Origin: Roseovarius dicentrarchi
GTDB taxonomy: Bacteria > Pseudomonadota > Alphaproteobacteria > Rhodobacterales > Rhodobacteraceae
Direction of reading: 5' to 3'
Length of the DNA: 64,000 nucleotides
Assembly: GCF_003316635.1 (NCBI RefSeq)
Contig: NZ_QNQP01000018.1
Coordinates: 1-64,000 of the forward strand
In this document: one piece after another, positions 18,588-27,100 of the stretch
Layout: every line of letters starts with the position of its first letter
Position numbering within the stretch: position 1 is the first letter of the stretch
Program-made: the position numbers and the translations under genes
Notes under the pieces: generated by a model
The model's input: only the letters and a program-made list of their open reading frames with translations
Told to the model about the DNA's origin: nothing
Database searches by the model: none

Positions 18588-19684
18588 CGCTTCAGATCGC
18601 GGTCAAGCATGCCTTCACGGGCTTCGACCTCGACGTGGGCATCCAGGCGCCACCGGGCGTCACTGTCCTGTTCGGCCCGTCGGGATCGGGAAAGACGACG
18701 CTGATCAACGCCGTGGCGGGCTTGTTGCGCCCCGACAGCGGGAGGATCGCGGCGGATGGTTGGGTGCTGCTGGATACGAACGCCCGCCGGAACCTCGCCC
18801 CGCACCGGCGCCGCATCGGCTACATCTTTCAGGAGGGGCGGCTGTTCCCGCATCTGACGGTGCGGCAGAACCTCCTCTATGGTCGCTGGTTCGCGCCCCG
18901 CGACGCGCGCAGCGAACGTCTGCCCCGCGTGGTCGAGATGCTGGGCATCGGCCAGCTGCTGGAGCGCCGCCCCGGAGCGCTGTCGGGCGGCGAAAAGCAG
19001 CGGGTCGCCATCGGCCGCGCCTTGCTCTCCGGACCGAAGCTGATCCTCGCCGACGAACCTCTGGCCGCGCTGGACGAGGCCCGCAAGGCCGAGATCCTGC
19101 CCTATTTCGAGCGGCTGCGCGACGAAGTGTCGGTACCGATCCTCTATGTCAGCCATTCCTCGTCCGAGGTGGCGCGGCTGGCGACGACGGTCGTGGCGCT
19201 TAAGGCGGGCCGCGTGGTCGCCTGCGGCCCGCCCGCGAAGGTGCTGGGCGATGTCGCAGTGGTTGGAGCGCGCGGCGCGGCGTCGGTGCTTACTGCGCGG
19301 GTGGTGGCGCACCACGCCGACGGGTTGAGCGAACTGGCCACCGCCGCAGGGCCCCTGTGGCTGCCGCGTGTGGATGAGGCCCCCGGCAAGACGATCCGCG
19401 TCCGCATCGCCGCGCAGGAAGTCATCCTGTCGCGCGCGCGGCCCGAGGGCCTATCTGCGCTCAACATCCTGTGCGGCCGGATCATCGACATCCGGCTGGG
19501 CGACGGTCCCGGGGCGCTGGTGGTGCTTGCCGTCGGCGAGGACCGTCTGACCGCCCGCATCACCCGCCGCTCAGCCGAGGCGATGGGCCTTGCGGCAGGT
19601 CAGACCTGCCACGCCATCATCAAATCCGTCGCTGTCGCGCCCGAGGATGTGGGCACCGGGCGCATTCAGGAGGCTGCAGAATGA
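18584..19684 (+). CDS. modC: Molybdate ABC transporter ATP-binding protein
   Basis: 366 residues. Walker A GPSGSGKTT at 31-39, Q-loop in GYIFQEGRLFPHL, signature LSGGEKQR, Walker B LILADEPLAALD, switch His in LYVSHSS. The last ~75 residues are the regulatory TOBE/Mop domain (VRIAAQEVILS, SALNILCGRI, ITRRSAEAMGLAAGQ) that binds the oxyanion and down-regulates transport. Overlaps the start of the following TSUP-Mop gene by four bases, so the fusion protein belongs to the same operon. Confidence 0.96.
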   Translation: MTLQIAVKHAFTGFDLDVGIQAPPGVTVLFGPSGSGKTTLINAVAGLLRPDSGRIAADGWVLLDTNARRNLAPHRRRIGYIFQEGRLFPHLTVRQNLLYGRWFAPRDARSERLPRVVEMLGIGQLLERRPGALSGGEKQRVAIGRALLSGPKLILADEPLAALDEARKAEILPYFERLRDEVSVPILYVSHSSSEVARLATTVVALKAGRVVACGPPAKVLGDVAVVGARGAASVLTARVVAHHADGLSELATAAGPLWLPRVDEAPGKTIRVRIAAQEVILSRARPEGLSALNILCGRIIDIRLGDGPGALVVLAVGEDRLTARITRRSAEAMGLAAGQTCHAIIKSVAVAPEDVGTGRIQEAAE

Positions 19685-20865
19685 CCCGACCCGCACGCCC
19701 AGCGTTTTCCTTCGGACTTGGCGCCGCGGTCGGAACGGCCGGAGGGCTGATCGGCCTTGGTGGGGCCGAATTCCGGCTGCCGGCGCTGGTGGGTGTGCTG
19801 CGCTTTTCAGCGCGCGAGGCGGTGGCGGTGAACCTTGTTTGCAGTTTCATCGTACTGGCCGCCGCCTTTCCCTTCCGCGCGGCCAGCGTGCCGATAGGCG
19901 AGATCGCGCCACACCTTCCGGCGGTGCTGGGCATGCTCGCGGGGTCCATGTCGGCGGCCTGGATTGGTGCGGGCTGGCTACGTCGCGCCTCGGACAAGCT
20001 GTTGGGCCGGTTGATCCTGATCCTGCTCATAGCGCTGGGGCTGGTCTTGATCGCCGAGGGGCTGTTCGTAGCAGAACCGACCCGGCTGGTCGGGGCAGGT
20101 CTGATCCCCACGGTCCTTGTCGCCGCTGCCTGCGGCGTGGGGATCGGGCTTGTGTCCTCGCTTCTGGGCGTCGCCGGGGGCGAGTTGATCATCCCCGTCT
20201 TCATCCTGCTGTTCGGGGTTGATGCGAAGGTCGCAGGCTCCATGTCGATGCTGGTGGGCATGCCGACCATCGCCGTGGGATTGTTGCGGCATTTCGGGGC
20301 TGGATCGGTGCTGCGCGAAGGCGCGGTCTGGCGCAGGACCGTCCTGCCCTTGGGCGCAGGCTCGATCCTTGGCGCGCTGGCGCTTGGCCTTGTGCCGTCG
20401 CAGGCGCTCAAGATCGGCCTTGGCATCATCCTGATCTGGTCAGCCTGGGGCGTGTTCCGCCACCTGCCGCAACCAGCGCCCGCAGCGAGCGCACCGCGCG
20501 GCCTGCCCGCGCGCGTGCCGGCGCATGACGCCGAATGGGGCCTGACGACGCTGGCCGTGGATGGCCAGACCGTCACCGTGCCGCATAGGCCCCTCTTGCC
20601 CGGATCGGAAACCTCCTTCACCATCGATGACCGCGACGTGACGCTCGCGCTGGCCGTCGAAGCCGGATCGAGCGCGCTCAACACGCTCTCGGGACGGGTC
20701 GCGGGCATTGAGCCGCTGGCCGACGGCACGACCGCCCGCGTCCGGGTGGCCATCGCGAATGCGGGCGAGATCGCGGCGCTGGTCACACGCCGCTCCGTTG
20801 CAGCGCTCGGTCTGACCGAGGGAGCGCCGGTGATCGCACGGTTCAAGGCGACGGCGATACAATGA
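19681..20865 (+). CDS. TSUP (TauE/SafE) permease fused to a Mop/TOBE domain
   Basis: 394 residues from the ATG overlapping the modC stop. Residues ~1-265 are a TauE/SafE-type permease with seven to eight hydrophobic helices and the duplicated GxxGGLIGLGGAEFRLP / GVAGGELIIPVFILLFG motifs. After a linker, residues ~300-394 form a Mop/TOBE domain that aligns with the end of the adjacent ModC (shared SALN-L-GR, ITRRS or VTRRS, GL-EG pattern). TSUP proteins move sulfite, sulfonates or other organic anions; Mop domains bind molybdate or tungstate. I infer a molybdate-gated anion carrier in the mod system. The direction of transport and the ion are unknown. Confidence 0.85.
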   Translation: MTRPARPAFSFGLGAAVGTAGGLIGLGGAEFRLPALVGVLRFSAREAVAVNLVCSFIVLAAAFPFRAASVPIGEIAPHLPAVLGMLAGSMSAAWIGAGWLRRASDKLLGRLILILLIALGLVLIAEGLFVAEPTRLVGAGLIPTVLVAAACGVGIGLVSSLLGVAGGELIIPVFILLFGVDAKVAGSMSMLVGMPTIAVGLLRHFGAGSVLREGAVWRRTVLPLGAGSILGALALGLVPSQALKIGLGIILIWSAWGVFRHLPQPAPAASAPRGLPARVPAHDAEWGLTTLAVDGQTVTVPHRPLLPGSETSFTIDDRDVTLALAVEAGSSALNTLSGRVAGIEPLADGTTARVRVAIANAGEIAALVTRRSVAALGLTEGAPVIARFKATAIQ

Positions 20866-21264
20866 CAGGCCGCACTACAGGGGACAGTTAGTGGCGCTGG
20901 CAACAGATGCACCGCCAAAGGTTCAGCCACACAATAAGCCCCTTTGACGATGTTTGGAGCGATGGACCAGCAGCACCTAACATTACCGTTCAGCAACTAC
21001 CTGCCGAATTGCGCTGCATGCCGATTGGAGGACCCAGCGAGATAGAGCCTCCGGCGGCTTTGGGCCGATTGCACTGTTTCAGTCCAAATCGACGCCGCCG
21101 AGGCGCGGCGCATGGACATGCGTTCGGACCAGGAACGCAGCGCCGTAGACGTCACCACAGCGCCTTCAACGGCTTTCGCGCGCTGCACAGGGTGCCACCT
21201 TTGGGAAAGGGGGTTTGAGGCGGCCAACCTCGGTACGGCTCAAGCCAAGAGAATGGCTCCGATC
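20866..21264. other. Gene-free interval after the mod operon
   Basis: Convergent intergenic stretch of 400 bases between the mod operon and the next minus-strand gene. Only short frames with improbable composition occur and no strong terminator hairpin was recognised. Confidence 0.4.
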
Positions 21265-21801
21265 TTACACGGTGTTCCCTGGGCGAAAGGGCTGCGGTTC
21301 ACGCTCGGGGCGCTTCAGGGCTTCGGCGTATTTGCGGGCATTTTCGTCAATCGTGCCGTGCCAAAGCTTCGAGACGAAGGCCCGGGCGTCTTGGACTGTC
21401 ATGTCTTTCAGCGAAGAGGACAGCGCCATGAAAAGCTCATCCTCGCTAATCGCGGCGGCGCGGTGCATGGCATCCGCGTAAAATGACGGGTCGTTGAGAA
21501 CCTGCTCGCGCAGCGGCATCCGCGCGAGGTTCTCCTCCGGGATCGCCATGAAGATCGTGTCCTGAACTTCGGTCAGATAAGCGCGGCGCGATGTGGACAC
21601 CGGCTTTCCCGCCGCCTTGGCCTCCAGAAATGCCTGCCTTGTCCTGTCGAGCTTTGCCCTTGCATGGGTCATGATGACATCGCGCTTTCGGGCGGGTAGC
21701 GCAAATCCGGTGCAACGCTCGATATGAGCAAGAAGCTCTGCAACCTCTGCCTCTACATCAAAGCTCTCGAACCACGGAGCTTTTCCCAGTCTCGCCACCA
21801 T
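21265..21801 (-). CDS. Hypothetical helical protein
   Basis: 178 residues from the ATG at 21801, preferred because GAAGGTAGG lies just upstream; an ATG at 21819 is in frame but abuts the predicted promoter. Mainly alpha-helical and soluble, with a single cysteine (HIERCTGFALP), a basic stretch (ARKRDVIMTHARAKLDRTRQ) and a central SRRAYLTEVQDTIF segment. I do not recognise a family. It stands alone between the mod operon and the DUF736 gene, with its own AT-rich promoter. Confidence 0.6.
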   Translation of the reverse strand: MVARLGKAPWFESFDVEAEVAELLAHIERCTGFALPARKRDVIMTHARAKLDRTRQAFLEAKAAGKPVSTSRRAYLTEVQDTIFMAIPEENLARMPLREQVLNDPSFYADAMHRAAAISEDELFMALSSSLKDMTVQDARAFVSKLWHGTIDENARKYAEALKRPEREPQPFRPGNTV

Positions 21802-21819
21802 GCGCCTACCTTCGTCCAT

Positions 21820-21850
21820 TCAATAATATATTATCGTATATCATATTCAG
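21820..21850 (-). promoter_or_regulatory. AT-rich promoter/operator of the 21.3 kb gene
   Basis: An AT-rich island with near-palindromic TATATTATCGTATA at 21827-21840, 19-50 bases upstream of the chosen start at 21801. The 11-base word ACGATAATATA (minus strand here) recurs at 12637-12647 upstream of the mobilization operon, which suggests a shared regulator or just shared promoter composition. Confidence 0.4.
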
Positions 21851-21889
21851 CAGATCGCAAGCAGATGGCGCCCGTCATGCAGCCAAACA

Positions 21890-21926
21890 TGGAAAAAGGG
21901 GAACCGTGATCCCACGGCTCCCCTTT
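21890..21926 (-). terminator. Strong terminator after the DUF736 gene
   Basis: On the minus strand AAAGGGGAGCCGTG and CACGGTTCCCCTTT form a 13-14 pair stem with a four-base loop, followed by further T residues. It lies 30 bases after the stop of the DUF736 gene. Confidence 0.85.
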
Positions 21927-21956
21927 CGGTTCAGATCGTCTCCCCTCGCGCGCCGA

Positions 21957-22685
21957 TTAGGCGACCAAGGAGAGCCCCGCGCCCGCGTCCTGCGGCTGCT
22001 CACCGCTGTCGATGAACGGGATGATCGAGAAGGTCTGCCCGCCGCGCTGTTCTTCGTTCTGGACGGCGTTGACACGCAGGTCGCCATCGGGCGTGTTGAT
22101 CAGCAGCGAAAGGTAGTCATTGCCCGTGCGGCTGCTTTTGGCCATCCACGCCGAGCCAACGCGGATCGGCGTGCCCCGGGGCGAGCTGACCTCGATGCGG
22201 TAGTCAGGGTGGGTCTCCTCGGTCTTGTAGCTGTTCTCGATCAACATAAACTCCAGATCGAACATCATATTGGCGATGTAGCCGGTGAAGGCGTTGTCAG
22301 CGTCCATGGCGGTGAGCTCGCCCGAGATCGAGCCGGATTTCATCAGACCGTTCGAGACCAACGGGATGATCTCGAATTCGCCGCTTTGGGCCGCGCGCGC
22401 CTCTTTCGTCTGCACCGCGTTGACCCGGAACGGGCCTAGGCCCACATCGATCTGCATCGAGATATAGGGGTTTCCGCTGGTATTGCCCGTCTCGTTCCAG
22501 GCCGTGCCGATGCGCACCTTGCGGCCAGACTTGTTGACCGCGGTCACGTCGTAATCCGGACTGCGCGCGGACATCTTGGCCCGTGCCTCAAGCTGGATGG
22601 CGATGTCAAAGCGTGACGAGTGGATCATGCCGGTGTACTCGGCGGCTGCGGTCTCGACGTTGCGGGTGAGGGTTCCTGCGAACAT
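21957..22685 (-). CDS. Tandem DUF736-domain protein
   Basis: 242 residues from the ATG at 22685 (AAAAGGAAC upstream). Two DUF736-like halves: DYDVTAVNKSGRKVRIGTAW at ~45 and DYRIEVSSPRGTPIRVGSAW at ~160, each followed by a Y-[IL]S-[ML] strand and a VNAVQ element. DUF736 proteins are small beta-rich proteins typical of alphaproteobacterial conjugative plasmids; their activity is unknown to me. Usual members are about 100 residues, so this is a duplicated form. A copy of the shared leader element (22776-22794) lies in its upstream region. Confidence 0.8.
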   Translation of the reverse strand: MFAGTLTRNVETAAAEYTGMIHSSRFDIAIQLEARAKMSARSPDYDVTAVNKSGRKVRIGTAWNETGNTSGNPYISMQIDVGLGPFRVNAVQTKEARAAQSGEFEIIPLVSNGLMKSGSISGELTAMDADNAFTGYIANMMFDLEFMLIENSYKTEETHPDYRIEVSSPRGTPIRVGSAWMAKSSRTGNDYLSLLINTPDGDLRVNAVQNEEQRGGQTFSIIPFIDSGEQPQDAGAGLSLVA

Positions 22686-22775
22686 GGGATGGTTCCTTTT
22701 GGATTGGCCGGTGCCTGACGTTCTTGCCAACGCATCCGGGATTGCTTTCTCGACCCCTTGAGGGATCACAAATCA

Positions 22776-22794
22776 GAAAGCTTGCTTTCCCTTT
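22776..22794 (-). promoter_or_regulatory. Leader element copy 1 (before DUF736 gene)
   Basis: Minus strand AAAGGGAAAGCAAGCTTTC, about 90 bases upstream of the DUF736 start. It keeps the GAAAGC-NN-GCTTTC palindromic core shared with five other copies at 24166, 28487, 33304, 33804 and 37592. It also overlaps the stop region of the gene at 22793. Confidence 0.5.
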
Positions 22795-23113
22795 ATGCCC
22801 CGCCCTCAGCTTCGCGATGCCGTCTGAGTAGGTGTGCCGCCGCGCCCCCGGGTGCTGCGCCCCTCTCCTGCCCGTCTGATCTTGATTGGCTGCCCGGATT
22901 TTCCGCACTGTCCTTCGATCGCGCGATGAAGAACTCCGCCTCTTTGCCGTTCAACCGTTGCCCTTCCCGGTCGGTCAGGCCGATGCAGCTACCATTCGGC
23001 AAATAGGTGATCAGGTACTGACCGAGCCGGTCCTTGTGGACAACGTAGCCGGTATTGGCCCAATGCACGGTCTGGCCGGCATCGACGGCGGCCTTGATGT
23101 CTTCGAGTGTCAT
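22793..23113 (-). CDS. Small conserved hypothetical protein
   Basis: 106 residues from the ATG at 23113 with AAGGAGG upstream. The first ~60 residues form a compact beta-type domain (TVHWANTGYVVHKDRLGQYL, LPNGSCIGLTDREGQRL), the rest is low-complexity and probably disordered. Plasmid-borne relatives are common in Rhodobacteraceae and rhizobia; no function known. A perfect hairpin separates it from the upstream DUF6915 gene. Confidence 0.6.
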   Translation of the reverse strand: MTLEDIKAAVDAGQTVHWANTGYVVHKDRLGQYLITYLPNGSCIGLTDREGQRLNGKEAEFFIARSKDSAENPGSQSRSDGQERGAAPGGAAAHLLRRHREAEGGA

Positions 23114-23152
23114 GCGATCCTCCTTACGAAGAATGGTGGGGAAACGACGCAA

Positions 23153-23178
23153 GAAGCCCGATCGTCCGACCGGGCTTC
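23153..23178 (-). terminator. Hairpin between DUF6915 and next gene
   Basis: Perfect eight-pair stem GAAGCCCG-N10-CGGGCTTC. It lies between the stop at 23214 and the next start at 23113, and on the minus strand is followed by CTTGCGTCGTTT, a weak U-tract. Confidence 0.55.
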
Positions 23179-23213
23179 CATGCAGTATTCGTTTGGCAAA
23201 CGGCCGAGTGCTG

Positions 23214-23675
23214 TCAGGCAACTTGCGTGGCTTGCGTCGCGTGCGCCGCCATCCAATCCGTCAGGCCAAGAACCGTTCTTCCGGCGGCGACCTCGGAGGC
23301 CCAGGCAACCCTTGGGTCGCCGCAGGGCTCGGAGCCGACATGCCGGTCGATGTGGCCATTGGCCATCCATGGCTCAGGCTGTATCCGTCGCAGCCAGTCC
23401 GCCATGCTCGGAATGCGGCCCTGGCAGTCTTCACGGATATGCTGCTCGCCGATCCAGCGCACGGGAATGTCCCGACCTGCGCTATTGGTCAGGGTCAGGC
23501 CGAAGACACGTTCGGCTTCAAACAGGCCTTGGGCATGATGGCGCATGGCTCGGTGCGTAAAGAGCGCGAGGTGCTCTTTTGAGGCGTCAAACCAATCGTG
23601 CACAGCCTGATAGTCAGACGGCACCCCGCCGAATTTCCGGGCGGAGCTTTCGGCATGATGAAGAGGATGGGCCAT
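23214..23675 (-). CDS. DUF6915-family protein
   Basis: 153 residues from the ATG at 23675, two bases after the DUF6878 gene ends. Contains the family-like pattern MAHPLHHAESSARKFGG, then DWFDASKEHLALFTHRAMRHH and GLFEAERVFG, and RWIGEQHIREDCQGRIPS. The concentration of histidines (H4, H6, H7, H36, H41, H46, H47 region) suggests metal binding, which is inference. These genes travel with DUF6878 and strawberry-notch helicase genes on plasmids. Confidence 0.75.
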   Translation of the reverse strand: MAHPLHHAESSARKFGGVPSDYQAVHDWFDASKEHLALFTHRAMRHHAQGLFEAERVFGLTLTNSAGRDIPVRWIGEQHIREDCQGRIPSMADWLRRIQPEPWMANGHIDRHVGSEPCGDPRVAWASEVAAGRTVLGLTDWMAAHATQATQVA

Positions 23676-23676
23676 C

Positions 23677-24063
23677 TCAAAGCCCCTCGTCATAGCTGTG
23701 CGAGCATTCGACATAGCGGTCCGCGTGATCGAGCGTGATGCTGTCTGCTGCAATGTCCCAAGTCAGCGTGCCATAGCCGCCCTCATTGTTCTCGAACCCC
23801 GGGTGATGGTGATAGGCCAGCGACCAGGCGAAGTCGCCAACCTCTGCGGCAAGCGCCTCCGGCAGCTGGACCTCTGCAGGCTGCACCGTCACATCCTCGA
23901 CATTGCCGGAGTCGCCATAGCCTTCGTATTCGGCAGTGACCTCGCTGATGCCAAGCGCACGTAGTTGAGCGAGCAGCTCCGTTCGGGATGCCTTCAAGGT
24001 GGTTTCGCGCTCTGCACGCCACTGAGCCGCCATTGCGGCATAGTCGATCTTGGGATTGGTCAT
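23677..24063 (-). CDS. DUF6878-family protein
   Basis: 128 residues, ATG at 24063 behind AAGAGGAC. Shows the family-like core VTAEYEGYGDSGNVEDV near residue 45 and an acidic-histidine C-terminus (AYHHHPGFENNEGGYGTL, YVECSHSYDEGL). Function unknown. It is the first gene of a short operon with DUF6915 and is preceded by a copy of the shared leader element. Confidence 0.75.
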   Translation of the reverse strand: MTNPKIDYAAMAAQWRAERETTLKASRTELLAQLRALGISEVTAEYEGYGDSGNVEDVTVQPAEVQLPEALAAEVGDFAWSLAYHHHPGFENNEGGYGTLTWDIAADSITLDHADRYVECSHSYDEGL

Positions 24064-24165
24064 GGGTCTGTCCTCTTGTCTGAATTTGGGGGGCCGGGCG
24101 TGGCATTGGTCTGCCCGCGCCCGGAAAGCGCAGCCCGGGCAAACCCCGATCCGCGACGCCCGACC

Positions 24166-24185
24166 GAAAGCTCGCTTTGACCTTT
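24166..24185 (-). promoter_or_regulatory. Leader element copy 2 (before DUF6878 gene)
   Basis: Minus strand AAAGGTCAAAGCGAGCTTTC, starting at the stop codon of the large helicase gene and about 100 bases upstream of the DUF6878 start. Same AAAGC-NN-GCTTT core as the other copies. Confidence 0.5.
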
Positions 24186-27100
24186 CAGGCGGCTTGTTCT
24201 GACGTCATGGCGGCTTCCTGACCCACGATCCGGGCCAGAATGCTTCCCGTGTCGATCCCGTCCCCATGCGGCAGGAACACCCGCAGCTGGAAGGCGATGA
24301 TCTCAGTGAAACACCCCATTGCCTTGAGGCCATCAATCATGCCCCGATCCGCGCCGCCCAGCTCGAGGCGCATCTCGCCTGCGACACGGCGACGGGTCAG
24401 GGTCAGACCCCGGCCCAGATCGACAGGCGCGGTGGTGCCGAGGGCGGCGGTCAACATCTCCTGCGGTGTTTGCGGGTTGGAGACGAGGAAGCGGGCGCGC
24501 AGCGCGGCCGCCCCTTCCTCGCTCAGCGTGCGCCCGATCATGGCGGTCGCCCCATCGGGCGTGACCCGGTAGATGCGCTCATTGGTGGTCGGAATGTCCT
24601 TCCAGATCGGCAGCAGCAGCCCGGTCAGCAGGTAGAGCTTGGTCGTGGTGGTTTTTGGCAGGGACGCAGCCTCTGCGTCCCAAAGCTGGGTGAACTCGCG
24701 CCGCTCAATATCTTCCCAAGCCGAGGACTCGAACCGCGCCTCTTCGAGATAGCTCGACCCGTTTGGCCGCACCGCCTTGCGCATCAGCGTGACAATGTCC
24801 TCGTCATACATCTGCATGGGCCGCGCCGAGATGAGCGCCGCGCGACCGGAGGCGCGATTGACCATCGGCAGCTTGTCCGGATTGCGAGATATGGCCTCTT
24901 CGGCGCCCAGGACATGAACCGGGTCCGTCACCTTGAGCCCGATGATCCGCGTCACCGCGCCGGATTTCGGGCAGGTCCAGAGATCCTCCGTGGAAACCTG
25001 CTCGATCTTTTCGCCGCGTAGGGTTTCCACGCCGAGATCGAGCGTGCCCGCCGCGCGCGCCCGTTCCGTCTGATCGGCAATCCGGCGCATGAACTCGGCA
25101 AAGAGCGCGTTCTGCATGTGGATGGGAAGGGCAAGCACCCGATTCAGAAACCGCTGGATCGGGGGAAGCTCCTCAAGGAGCACCCCGTCCTTGTCGATCA
25201 GCCGCAGGGCCGTCCAGTCGGTGAAGCTCTCGTAGCTCATCGCCTCAGCGCGCCCGGCGGCAAGATCGGCGAAATACCCACGCAGCGCCGCCCGTGCGAT
25301 CGGGCTTTCGAGATTGTCCTCCTCGCGGAACATGCCTTGCGAGCCGGTCTCGCGCTGACCCTTGGTCAAGGCCCCTAGCTGGTCGAGGCGCTTGGCTATC
25401 GTCGAGGTGAAACGCTTTTCGCCATGCACATCCGAGGTGCAGACCCGGAAGAAAGGCGCGCTGACCTGGGCAGAGCGATGGGTGCGGCCGAGCCCCTGGA
25501 TGGCCGCATCGGCGCGCCAGCCGGGCTCCAGCAGGTAGTGCCGCCGCCGTTTCTGGTTCTTCGCCGTTTGTGCCGCATGATAGGAACGGCCCGTGCCGCC
25601 CGCATCGGAGAAGATCAGGACATCCTTTTCGCCGTCCATGAAGGCTTGGGTTTCGGATGAATTGCTGCTGGCGGCGCGCTTCTCGATGAAGAGGTGGCCA
25701 TCGTCCGCCTTCAGAGGTCGGATCGACCTTCCGGTCACTTCGGCCACGGCATCGTCGCCAAAGGCCCAGAGGATCTGATCCAGCGCCGAAGGGATCGGGG
25801 CCAGCGTCATCAACTCCATCATGGCCGCGTCACGCAGAGCGAGCGCCTCGCGCGAGACGACCAGCGCGCCAGTTTCATCGCGGAGCGGCTCGGCCACCAT
25901 ATTGCCGTCGATCTCGACCAGCTTTTGCGCATGAATCGGGAAGGCCTGTTCGAGGTATCCCAGGACGTAGTCGCGCGGCGTTAGCGCGCCCTCGACCAGC
26001 TCGTCCTCCTGGTCCATCGTCTCAAGCCGGCGCTTCAGCAGGCTCTCACCTGTCGAGACAACCTGGATGACGCAAGCCTTGCCCGCCGCCAGATCGTCCT
26101 TGATGGCGTGGATGATGCTTGGAGCCTTCATGCCCATCAGGAGATGGTTGAAGAAGCGCTGTTTCGTGCTCTCGAAGCGAGATTTGGCCGAGGCGCGTGC
26201 GGCCGAGGCATTGGTCTCGCCCGAGGCATCGTTGACGCCGGTCGCAGTCAACGCGGCTTCGAGATTGTGGTGGATCGTCCGAAACGCACCCGCGTATGCA
26301 TCGTAGATCTCGATCTGGGCCGGGGTGAGCGCGTGTCCGAGTACGTCATACTCCACCCCATCAAAGCTGAGGGCACGTGCCGTGTAGAGGCCGAGCGTCT
26401 TGAGATCACGCGCGACCACCTCCATCGCCGCGACACCGCCCGCCTCCATCGCCGAGACGAAGCTCTCGCGGCTTGGAAATGGGTATTCGGGCCCCTGCCC
26501 CCAGAGACCGAGACGCGCGGCATAGGCCAGGTTGTGCACGCTCGTGGCACCCGTGGCCGAAATGTAGAAGACGCGGCCGCGGGGTGCTGCCAGTTGCAGC
26601 CGCAGGCCCGCAAGGCCCTGCTGCGAGGGTTTGACCCCCCTGCCCTGCTCGGACCCTGCCGCGTTCTGCATGGCATGGGCCTCATCAAAAGCGAGGACGC
26701 CGTCGAAATCTTCGCCCATCCAGTCGAGGATCTGGCTCAGTCGCGTGGTGCCGCATTTGCCCGCGGACCGCAGCGTGGCGTAGGTGACGAAGAGGATACC
26801 GTCGCCCATCGGGACGGGCTGGTCCGGTTTCCATTTGGAGAGCGGCTGGATGTCGGCTGGCGAGCCGCCGAGATCGGTCCAATCGCGGATCGCGTCCTCG
26901 ATGAGCGTGGCGGATTTGGACACCCAGATCGCCTTTCTGCGCCCGGCCAGCCAGTTGACAAGGATGAGCCCCGCGCATTCGCGGCCCTTGCCGCAACCGG
27001 TGCCGTCGCCGAGGAAATAGCCAAGGCGATAGGCACGTGCATCCGGGTCATCATCGGCGCGCGTCAGCTTGGTCTGGTCGTCATCGATAGAGAACCGACC

